From positions 310,001 to 374,000 of the forward strand of contig JBAYYV010000001.1 of assembly GCA_041672845.1 (NCBI GenBank): a stretch of DNA of 64,000 bases. Direction: 5' to 3'. The translations under genes and the position numbers were made by a program. This DNA is from JBAYDV01 sp041672845 (GTDB lineage Bacteria > Bacteroidota > Bacteroidia > Bacteroidales > UBA932). Shown one piece after another: positions 43,346 to 51,089 of the stretch; the stretch's first letter is position 1, and every line of letters starts with the position of its first letter. The notes under the pieces were generated by a model. The model had not been told where the DNA came from, searched no databases, and was given only the letters and a program-made list of their open reading frames with translations.

Positions 43346-44707
43346 TTAATCAAGTCTTTTAATTACTTTTCGAATTACTTTTTGGATATCTGTTTCAGGT
43401 TCTATAATGTTATAATCTTTCCAAAATGTATCATCACGGAAATCTTGAACTTTATCTAGAGTAATATCTCCATGATTAATTCTAAGTTTTCTAGGAATCT
43501 TTACTTCTTCACTATTAATATCGGTAGATGCCATTTCAGAAGTTATAGTGTAGTGACGATAAAACCATTGGCTTTTCCATCTGGATTTGAATTTAAATTC
43601 AGTTCGAACATAGTCAAATAACCATTTACCTTCGAACTCTCTATATCTAATCTGATAAGTAGCATATTCTATTTCAGTACGCATCTTACGAGGCTTTTTG
43701 CTAATAAATAATGCAGTAGCTTTCTGCTTATTTACATCACAGTTTAATGAAAGATCAGCTCTGGTTAAAGCTAGACTTTCCATATCTATATAAAGTTTTC
43801 CTGAGAATAGTATCTGCTGAATATGTTCTTTCTGTGTTATATTAATAACGTATTGTGTTCTACCATCTATTTCTACTGGAGTAGCAAAAGTAAAATTATA
43901 ATAATCAGTTATATACCTAGGATCAACAGCCAAAAAGGGAGACTTCATAATATCAGATTCAAGGGATGAAGTTATTCCTCCTCTAAATTTTACAAAAATA
44001 GAATCTATTTTTTCCCAGTCTACACTACTACGACCCTTATAAATGGCACATTGGTCAGCCATAGAGTAGGGAGAATAAGGTTGTTTAGAAATATTTAAAG
44101 CTGCTTCAGTGAGAGTAACATAATGATTTCCTTTTTTAATCATTTCTCTATAAAAAGCTTTCATATGCATTCGTTCCTGAGTATAATTATCAGGAATTTT
44201 ATTTATAGCAGATTGTACTATAAAAGCAGGATCTTCGGGTCTTATTATAGAAGCCGATAATTCTAATGCTATAGGTGCAAGACTAATATCACCTAAATCT
44301 ATAGTTATGACGTCGGATTTATCTGAATTATTATTAGATGATTTATTTTTTTCAGAATTCATCAAAAATTCATCTACAAGTCCTTTTAAATAAATTTTAG
44401 AAGTTTTATAACCTAAATAAGAAAAACAAAGAGTATCATCGTAAGCATACATAGGTATTTTAAAAGTAAAATATCCTTCTCCGTTAGAAATATTACTTAT
44501 GCCGCTTGTGCTTAAAAAGATAGATGCAAAGGATAATGCTTTATCATTAGACCAGTCAGAGACATGTCCTTTGAAAAGTAAAATTTTAGAATTGTCTGCT
44601 TTAGTAGTGTCTAAGTTACTATTATCTAAATTATGAAAGGCCTGAATACTAGTAATAGGTAACAAAAAACAGATAATGCAGAATAAATACATTAGTTTCT
44701 TTTTCAT
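43346..44707 (-). CDS. Envelope protein with carboxypeptidase-regulatory-like domain
   Basis: This 453-residue protein starts with a signal peptide (KKLMYLFCIICFLLPITSIQ). Residues 27-105 form a CarboxypepD_reg-like beta-sandwich (KGHVSDWSNDKALSFASIFL, SNGEGYFTFKIP, FSYLGYKTSKIYL), common in Bacteroidota surface proteins. The remainder includes PAFIVQSAINKIPDNYTQER and LYIDMESLALTRADLSL, found in a conserved Bacteroidota family of unknown role. The start at 44707 is decided by a strong GGAGG five bases upstream; the earlier in-frame ATG at 44719 contains that sequence. Confidence 0.78.
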   Translation of the reverse strand: MKKKLMYLFCIICFLLPITSIQAFHNLDNSNLDTTKADNSKILLFKGHVSDWSNDKALSFASIFLSTSGISNISNGEGYFTFKIPMYAYDDTLCFSYLGYKTSKIYLKGLVDEFLMNSEKNKSSNNNSDKSDVITIDLGDISLAPIALELSASIIRPEDPAFIVQSAINKIPDNYTQERMHMKAFYREMIKKGNHYVTLTEAALNISKQPYSPYSMADQCAIYKGRSSVDWEKIDSIFVKFRGGITSSLESDIMKSPFLAVDPRYITDYYNFTFATPVEIDGRTQYVINITQKEHIQQILFSGKLYIDMESLALTRADLSLNCDVNKQKATALFISKKPRKMRTEIEYATYQIRYREFEGKWLFDYVRTEFKFKSRWKSQWFYRHYTITSEMASTDINSEEVKIPRKLRINHGDITLDKVQDFRDDTFWKDYNIIEPETDIQKVIRKVIKRLD

Positions 44708-44712
44708 ATTAA

Positions 44713-44717
44713 CCTCC
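44713..44717 (-). promoter_or_regulatory. Shine-Dalgarno sequence deciding the start at 44707
   Basis: The minus strand reads GGAGG, then five bases, then ATG. Such a perfect site is rare in this genome, where most starts have none, and it rules out the ATG at 44719. Confidence 0.7.
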
Positions 44718-44803
44718 ATTTAATAAATACAAAATACAAAATATATTAATATAAAACAATTACGTTCTTATAGTTAAATATATCCACGATTGAATCTTTT
44801 TTG

Positions 44804-44811
44804 TACTTTTG
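44804..44811 (+). promoter_or_regulatory. Promoter -7 box for the CPA2 antiporter
   Basis: TACTTTTG matches TAnnTTTG. The longest open frame starts at a TTG at 44801, overlapping this box, so the ATG at 44855 is the better start. Confidence 0.5.
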
Positions 44812-44854
44812 TAATAGGGTATTTAAAGAATTAAATTATTTTTTACCAAATTCT

Positions 44855-47170
44855 ATGAAAGACAGTTTAAATTTAGTTAGTGACCTGGCATTGATATTTA
44901 TTTCAGCAGGCTTAATTACTATTATTTTCAGAAAACTCAAACAACCACTTATATTAGGTTATATAGTAGCTGGTTTCGTTATTGGGCCTCATTTTAATCT
45001 GTTTCCTAATGTTGTAAATACTCAAATGGTCGATCAATGGTCAGAAATAGGGATTATATTTTTGCTTTTCGGATTAGGTTTAGAGTTTAGTTTTAAAAAA
45101 TTGGTTAAAGTCGGTTCTAGTGCTATAATTACAGCTTCTACTATAGTGATAGCTATGTTCTTTATAGGTTTAGGTATAGCCAGAGTTTTAGATTGGACTT
45201 TTATGGAATCTATATTCTTAGGTGGAATGTTAGCCATGTCTTCTACTACCATAATAGTGAAAGCATTTGATGATTTAGGATTAAAAAAGAAATCTTTCAC
45301 AAATATAGTTTTCGGTGCATTAATAGTGGAAGATTTTATGGCAGTATTATTTATGGTCTTATTATCTACATTTGCTATTAGTCAGCATTTCGAAGGAATA
45401 GAAATGTTACAGAATTTATTAAAACTAGGAGTTTTTCTAATTTTTTGGTTCTTGGTAGGGATATATGTATTGCCTACTTTATTAGATAAGTTTCGTAAGA
45501 ACATTAATAATGAAACCTTAATGATTTTTTCAGTAGGTCTCTGTTTCGGTATGGTTTTATTAGCTAAGACTGCCGGTTTTTCTTCTGCATTAGGAGCTTT
45601 CGTTATGGGATCTATTTTAGGAGAAACAGTAGATAGTACGAGAATATCTAACTCTCTTAAAAGTATTAAGGATTTATTCGGAGCTATATTTTTTATATCA
45701 GTAGGTATGATGGTAAATCCTGTTATAATAATAGAATATTGGAAACCTATATTGTTATTATTTTTAGTAGTCGTAATAGGCATATCTGTCTTTGGTTCTA
45801 TCGGAGTAGTATTAAGTGGAAATTCTATTAAAACTGGTATTCGTTCAGGTATGAGTATGTCTCAAATAGGTGAGTTTGCTTTTATTATTGCTGGTTTAGG
45901 TGTATCCCTAGGCGTAATGAGAGAATTTATTTATCCTATAATAGTATCAGTATCAGTATTAACTACTTTTACTACCCCATATATGATGAAATGGTCTGAG
46001 CCTGTTAGTAATTGGATATATTTAAAATTACCTAATCGCTTAATTAATCACGCAAATAACTTATTTTCAGGTACTGGGGAGACAGATAGTCTTAGATGGA
46101 AACGACATAATTGGAGAAGATTTATCAAATATTATATAGCACGTGTTGGCATTTATTCAGTAATATTATTCATGTTAATATCTGCTGGTAATTTATATCT
46201 ACAGCCATTCTTACATAATAATTTATCAATAAATAGTCCATTATTAATACATAGTCAAATACCATTACTTAATCATATTACTTTTACTAATACTGCCATA
46301 AATTGGATATCAGTAATTATCACTTTATTATTTATGTCACCATTTTTGTGGGGACTTGCTGTTAATAAAGGAAAAATATCTGATACATATGAAAGACTTT
46401 GGCTAAAAAAGTCTAATAGAGCTCCATTAGTGGCATTATTACTTCTCCGTGTATTTATAGCATGTGTTTTCTTAATATCCGTATTCTTATCATATTTTGA
46501 TCTTTCACATTGGCAAATACTTCTAATAATATTAGGACTAATATTATTTATAATAATTAGTCGAGCTGATCTAATTAAGTTTGAAAATTTAGAAAAAAGA
46601 TTTTATTCTAACCTTAATGAAAAAGAATTAGCTGATAGAAAAAGAAAACCTATTATTACTGCTGTAGAAAATCAAATGATAGGTAAAGATATTAAACTAG
46701 AAACTATAATAGTGTCTGCAGATTCTGAATATATAGGTATGCAATTAAAAGATATTCCTTTTCGAACTAAATGGGGGATAAATATAGTTAAAATAATAAG
46801 GGGTCATAAAATTATTAATATTCCTTCAGCTAATGAGCAAATTTATCCATTCGATACATTATTGGCAGCAGGAAAAGAAGACGAAATTATAAAATTCAAT
46901 GAACATATGCACAAAAATACAGCAGATGATCTTTATATAAATGAGAACTTAGAAGATACATCAGTTGTAATGTCAGGATATCTTTCTGAGGAGTCTTACC
47001 TAGTCGGTAAAAGTATCGCTAAAGCTGCTATCAGAAATTACAAATGTATGATACTTGGTATCGAAAGAGGGAAAGAATCTTATATGAATCCATCTCCAGA
47101 TTTTGTATTCCAACCTCAAGATAAAGTATGGATGGTAGGTCAAAAAGTAGATTGCCAATGGTTCTATTAA
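44855..47170 (+). CDS. CPA2-family cation:proton antiporter with TrkA-C domains
   Basis: This 771-residue inner-membrane protein has 12 or so membrane segments in its first 390 residues, with GYIVAGFVIGPHFNLFPN, IFLLFGLGLEFSFKKL and AMSSTTIIVKAFDDLG, the KefB/NhaP2-type core. A second hydrophobic part (about 430-580) is followed by two TrkA-C regulatory domains, ETIIVSADSEYIGMQLKDIP near 622 and VMSGYLSEESYLVGKSIAKA near 705. It probably exchanges K+ or Na+ for H+. Its stop is two bases from the end of the convergent UvrA-like gene. Confidence 0.9.
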   Translation: MKDSLNLVSDLALIFISAGLITIIFRKLKQPLILGYIVAGFVIGPHFNLFPNVVNTQMVDQWSEIGIIFLLFGLGLEFSFKKLVKVGSSAIITASTIVIAMFFIGLGIARVLDWTFMESIFLGGMLAMSSTTIIVKAFDDLGLKKKSFTNIVFGALIVEDFMAVLFMVLLSTFAISQHFEGIEMLQNLLKLGVFLIFWFLVGIYVLPTLLDKFRKNINNETLMIFSVGLCFGMVLLAKTAGFSSALGAFVMGSILGETVDSTRISNSLKSIKDLFGAIFFISVGMMVNPVIIIEYWKPILLLFLVVVIGISVFGSIGVVLSGNSIKTGIRSGMSMSQIGEFAFIIAGLGVSLGVMREFIYPIIVSVSVLTTFTTPYMMKWSEPVSNWIYLKLPNRLINHANNLFSGTGETDSLRWKRHNWRRFIKYYIARVGIYSVILFMLISAGNLYLQPFLHNNLSINSPLLIHSQIPLLNHITFTNTAINWISVIITLLFMSPFLWGLAVNKGKISDTYERLWLKKSNRAPLVALLLLRVFIACVFLISVFLSYFDLSHWQILLIILGLILFIIISRADLIKFENLEKRFYSNLNEKELADRKRKPIITAVENQMIGKDIKLETIIVSADSEYIGMQLKDIPFRTKWGINIVKIIRGHKIINIPSANEQIYPFDTLLAAGKEDEIIKFNEHMHKNTADDLYINENLEDTSVVMSGYLSEESYLVGKSIAKAAIRNYKCMILGIERGKESYMNPSPDFVFQPQDKVWMVGQKVDCQWFY

Positions 47171-47172
47171 AA

Positions 47173-49668
47173 TTACAAGTATTTACCAGTTATTGATTTT
47201 GGGGTTTTACTCATGTATTTAGGATCACCTGCGTATAAAAGGTATCCTCCTTGGTTCCCACCTTTTGGCCCGAGTTCTATTATATAGTCAGCTGCTTTTA
47301 TGACTTCTAGGCTGTGTTCGATTAAGAATACTGAATTTCCTTTATCTACTATAGCATCAAATAGTCTTATGATGTGATAGATGTCTTTTATATGTAGGCC
47401 ATCTGTAGGTTCATCTAGTATAAATAACTTATTAGTGTCTTGTAAGTATGATGCTAATTTGACTCGTTGTAGTTCTCCTCCTGATAATGTAGATAGAGCT
47501 TGATTTAGATGAAGGTATTGAAGTCCGACTAATACAAGTGGCCTTAATTTTTCTTCAATTTTGGTGCCTTTAAATAGTTCTGAAGCTCTTCTAACGGTTA
47601 AATCTAGTACTTGTGCGATATTTAAAATTATAGTGTTATCTGTGGAAGTAGAATGAGCATTAAGTTTGTTAGGGATAGGTAGTTTTATGGTATAAGCTAG
47701 TGCTTCTTTTGAGTAGCGAAGTCCGTGGCAGGCTTCGCAGACTGTTTCGATAGAATCCATAAAGGCCATATCTGCTACGATAATACCTTTACCTTTACAA
47801 ACTGGACATGCGCCTTTTCCGTTGAAGGAGAAGATATCTATTTTAGTGCCGTTTTCTTTAGCAAATTTCTTTCGGATTAGATCCATTACTCCTAAATAAG
47901 TAGCAGGGGTAGATCTTAGGCTGATGCCAATATTTTTCTGACTGATAAATATTATATCTTTAGATGTAAGGTTTTTAGATGTCGTACTAATGGATGTAGT
48001 GCAAATGGATGTAGTGTCTGTGGAATCTAATGATGTGTCAAAGTTATTTCTAAAGTATTCCATTAAAGAACTTTTTCCTGAGCCAGCTACACCTGCGATA
48101 ACGCAGAATACGGACTGTGGTAATTTTACATCTAGATTTTTTAAGTTGTGTAAGTTAGCTCCTTGTATTTTCCACCAATTGACAGGATTCCTTCTGAGTG
48201 GCTTGAAATCTGGTTTTTCGCGAAGAATCTTTCCTGTGGGAGTATTGCTGACAAGCAAAGATTTAAAATTCCCTTCAAATAGAATATTTCCTCCCTCTTG
48301 TCCTGCTCCTGGACCCATGTCGATAATGTGATCGGCTATTTTCATCATTTCTGGATGATGTTCTACCATGAGAACTGTGTTAGAGTGGTCGCGAAGTTTA
48401 CGGACGGATTTTTTGAGAAGATTTATGTCATGGAGATGAAGGCCGACACTTGGCTCATCTAGAATATAAAGTACATCTGACAGGGATGAGTTAATGTATT
48501 TGGCGATTTTACAACGTTGAGCTTCACCTCCTGAAAGTGTTCCTATTCCACGTTCAAGACTTATATAACTTAGTCCGATTTCTTCAAGAGCTGACAGGCG
48601 ATTAACTAATGCTACTTTTATGTCGGTGCCTAAAGGATCATTTACGTTATTTTGTACCCAAAGGTTTGTTTCGTGGATAGACATTTTAGATATTTCTGCT
48701 ATATTTTTACCCCGAATTTTACAGGATAATATCTTGTCATTTAGTCTAGTACCATGACAGTCTGGACAAACGCCCATTTTTAACATTGGTTCTAGAACTT
48801 TCTTATTTCTTATACCTTCATCAGAGTTTATAATACTTCGATACATTCTAGGAATAATACCTTCAAACTTAGCTGATTTAGGCCATCTTGGATGAGGATG
48901 TGTTGGCTTTATTTGTGGTGAGTTTAGAAACAAATCTAATTTTTCAGGACTGTAATCTTTTATCTTTTTATCGAGATCGAAAAATCCACTATATGCATAA
49001 CGAATCCATCTCCAATTACCCTTGCCGAAGGCATTGTAATGAATTGTATTTTCATCATTTAGAGATTTATTAAAATCTACTAGTTTATGAATGTCTAGTT
49101 CACGAATCTCTCCAAGTCCGCCACAACGAGGACAACTACCTGCTGGATGATTAAATGAAAAACTATCTGAGTATCCTACGAAAGGTTTGCCGACTCGAGA
49201 GAATAAAAGGCGTAATAAAGTGTAAATATCTGTGTATGTGCCTACTGTAGAACGAGAATTCTGCTGAGGTTTCTTCTGGTCTATAACTATGGCTATAGGA
49301 AGATTCTCTATTTTATCTACATTTGGACGCCCATATTTTGGAAGATAATGCTGAACGAAAGCTGGGAAGGTGTCGTTTAATTCTCTACGACTCTTGGCAG
49401 CTATAGTGTCAAGTACTAATGATGATTTTCCTGAGCCTGATACACCTGTGAATATGCTTATTTTATACTTTGGTATTTTTAGTGATACGTTTTTTAAGTT
49501 ATTTTCTCTAGCACCTTCTATGATTATATCTTTTTGTGCGATAATCTTTTTATTTTCTATGATATCCTTATTGTCGTTTTTCATTTTTTCGTGGGCTTTA
49601 GCCTTTTTAATCATTCTATCATTTTTAAATAATGAATTTAGTTCTTTACCGTGGTCTATTTTTACCAT
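47173..49668 (-). CDS. UvrA-like ABC ATPase (class II, UvrA2 type) with menA-derived N-terminal extension
   Basis: This protein of up to 831 residues has two ABC cassettes. The first has GVSGSGKSSLVLDT and IGTLSGGEAQRCKIAKYINS; the second has GVAGSGKSSLMEYF and STLSGGELQRVKLASYLQ. Zinc-finger cysteines (CPRCGG, CPDCHG, CPVCKG, CEACHG) are present. It is shorter than true UvrA (about 940) and fits the class II group linked to drug tolerance or damage recognition. The first 14 or so residues, MVKIDHGKELNSLF, look like the C-terminal part of a decayed menA in the same frame. The original start may therefore be further in, for example at MKNDNKDIIENKK (49584). Confidence 0.88.
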   Translation of the reverse strand: MVKIDHGKELNSLFKNDRMIKKAKAHEKMKNDNKDIIENKKIIAQKDIIIEGARENNLKNVSLKIPKYKISIFTGVSGSGKSSLVLDTIAAKSRRELNDTFPAFVQHYLPKYGRPNVDKIENLPIAIVIDQKKPQQNSRSTVGTYTDIYTLLRLLFSRVGKPFVGYSDSFSFNHPAGSCPRCGGLGEIRELDIHKLVDFNKSLNDENTIHYNAFGKGNWRWIRYAYSGFFDLDKKIKDYSPEKLDLFLNSPQIKPTHPHPRWPKSAKFEGIIPRMYRSIINSDEGIRNKKVLEPMLKMGVCPDCHGTRLNDKILSCKIRGKNIAEISKMSIHETNLWVQNNVNDPLGTDIKVALVNRLSALEEIGLSYISLERGIGTLSGGEAQRCKIAKYINSSLSDVLYILDEPSVGLHLHDINLLKKSVRKLRDHSNTVLMVEHHPEMMKIADHIIDMGPGAGQEGGNILFEGNFKSLLVSNTPTGKILREKPDFKPLRRNPVNWWKIQGANLHNLKNLDVKLPQSVFCVIAGVAGSGKSSLMEYFRNNFDTSLDSTDTTSICTTSISTTSKNLTSKDIIFISQKNIGISLRSTPATYLGVMDLIRKKFAKENGTKIDIFSFNGKGACPVCKGKGIIVADMAFMDSIETVCEACHGLRYSKEALAYTIKLPIPNKLNAHSTSTDNTIILNIAQVLDLTVRRASELFKGTKIEEKLRPLVLVGLQYLHLNQALSTLSGGELQRVKLASYLQDTNKLFILDEPTDGLHIKDIYHIIRLFDAIVDKGNSVFLIEHSLEVIKAADYIIELGPKGGNQGGYLLYAGDPKYMSKTPKSITGKYL

Positions 49669-49983
49669 TTTACGCCATATTCTTATGTATTGGATAAGAT
49701 ATATAGCAGGAAGAATAATAGCCTATATATGGCCTTTTATGGCGAAATTAACACATAATATATATGCTATTACACCCAGTATTAAAAATAGATCAGATCC
49801 AAATTTACCACCTAACTTTTCTATTATAGTATGTTTTCCATTAGCTGTATCTACTATGGAACCACATATAATAGATGATATAAATACATCTAAAGTATAA
49901 GTGTTAGTTTGTACATAATATGTACCTCCTACAGCTACGAATCCAAAGAATATAAACACTAATAAATCTCCTAATCCATAATA
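49627..49983 (-). pseudogene. menA: Decayed menA (DHNA prenyltransferase) fragment
   Basis: Read on the minus strand, YGLGDLLVFIFFGFVAVGGT followed by YYVQTNTYTLDVFISSIICG and ANGKHTIIEKLGGKFG matches the middle of MenA, a menaquinone-pathway membrane enzyme. The N-terminal half is missing, a stretch between the ICG and ANGKHT parts (where the family has a conserved Asn-Asp-rich motif) is deleted, and an in-frame TAG stands at 49723-49725. The same frame continues through AIILPAIYLIQYIRIWRK into the first codons of the UvrA-like gene. Family assignment is from memory of MenA sequences. The rest of the 49669-50080 gap holds only the next promoter. Confidence 0.72.
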
Positions 49984-50025
49984 ACAAAGATATAAATATT
50001 ACTTAATTTTCAATGATTTTCTTAG

Positions 50026-50033
50026 TATATTTG
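50026..50033 (+). promoter_or_regulatory. Promoter -7 box for the radical SAM gene
   Basis: TATATTTG matches TAnnTTTG, 47 bases before the ATG at 50081. No -33 TTG is visible. Confidence 0.45.
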
Positions 50034-50080
50034 TAGAGTATAATAAAAAATTTAAAGGTCATATAAAAAGCTATATAATT

Positions 50081-51028
50081 ATGTATAAATATGTATTTGG
50101 TCCAGTTCCTTCTAGACGTTTAGGAATGTCTTTAGGAGTCGATTTAGTTCCTAAAAAAGTTTGTTCTAATGACTGTGTATATTGCGAAGTAGGTTCTACT
50201 ACCTGTCTTACTACTAAAAGAAAAGAATACGTACCTATTAAGAAAATTATAGAAGAATTAGAAGATTATTTTTCTAAGAGTCCAGATCCTGATTATTTTA
50301 CTTTTTCAGGTTATGGCGAACCCACATTAAATAGTGGTATAGGTAAGATTCTAAATTATATTAAAGAAAAAAGACCTAATATTCCTGTAGCCGTTATTAC
50401 AAATGGTAGTATTTTTAGTAATCCTTCTGTCAGAGAAGATCTTATGAATGCTGATGTAGTACTTCCTTCACTAGATGCTGCTACTCAAAAAGCTTTTGAA
50501 AAGATAAATAGACCAGCTGCTGATATTAAGATAGATGAGTATGTTCAAGGTCTAGTAGATTTTCGTAAGGATTTTAAAAATAAAATTTGGTTAGAAATAT
50601 TTATCCTTCCAGGTTATAATGATGCTCATGAAGAGTTAGTAGCTTTAAAGAAAGCGATAGATAGAATTAAACCGGATTCTATTCAGCTAAATACTCTTGA
50701 TAGACCAGGTACTGTAGAAGGTCTTAGACCAGCTACACGTGCTGAATTACAAAGCATTGTTAAATTTTGGGGATTAGATAATTGTCAAATTATTTCAGCT
50801 GCTACTACTAGGAAAAATGTTATATCATATAGAACTGATATAGAAACAGCTATTATGGAAACTATTTCAAGACGTCCATGTACTTTAGATGATTTATCAG
50901 CTATATTAGGTATGCACGTTAATGAATTAAATAAGTATTTAGATGTATTAGATTCAGAACATAAAGTTATTACTATAAGAGAAGAACGCGGTTTGTTTTA
51001 TCAGCTCCCAGAAAAGAAAAATATTTAA
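50081..51028 (+). CDS. Radical SAM protein of the COG0731 type
   Basis: This 315-residue protein begins KYVFGPVPSRRLGMSLGVDL and has VCSNDCVYCEVGSTT, the CxxxCxxC iron-sulfur motif, at about residue 30. Then come FSGYGEPTLNSGIGKIL and LEIFILPGYND, as in the Fe-S oxidoreductases related to wybutosine synthesis protein TYW1. A C-terminal winged-helix-like domain (IMETISRRPCTLDDLSAILG) is fused to it. The substrate is unknown. It is a single gene with its own promoter. Confidence 0.88.
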   Translation: MYKYVFGPVPSRRLGMSLGVDLVPKKVCSNDCVYCEVGSTTCLTTKRKEYVPIKKIIEELEDYFSKSPDPDYFTFSGYGEPTLNSGIGKILNYIKEKRPNIPVAVITNGSIFSNPSVREDLMNADVVLPSLDAATQKAFEKINRPAADIKIDEYVQGLVDFRKDFKNKIWLEIFILPGYNDAHEELVALKKAIDRIKPDSIQLNTLDRPGTVEGLRPATRAELQSIVKFWGLDNCQIISAATTRKNVISYRTDIETAIMETISRRPCTLDDLSAILGMHVNELNKYLDVLDSEHKVITIREERGLFYQLPEKKNI

Positions 51029-51089
51029 TCCCTTCATTTTTCTTTTAATAGAATAAATCAGAATATTATAACCTAAATAAATATTAATT

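Noticed and set aside
44801..44854. TTG start extending the CPA2 antiporter by 18 residues
   Set aside because: It overlaps a -7 promoter box and adds a polar stretch before the first membrane segment.
48888..49900. Plus-strand frames opposite the UvrA-like gene and the menA remnant
   Set aside because: They are hydrophobic antisense shadows without start context or known motifs.
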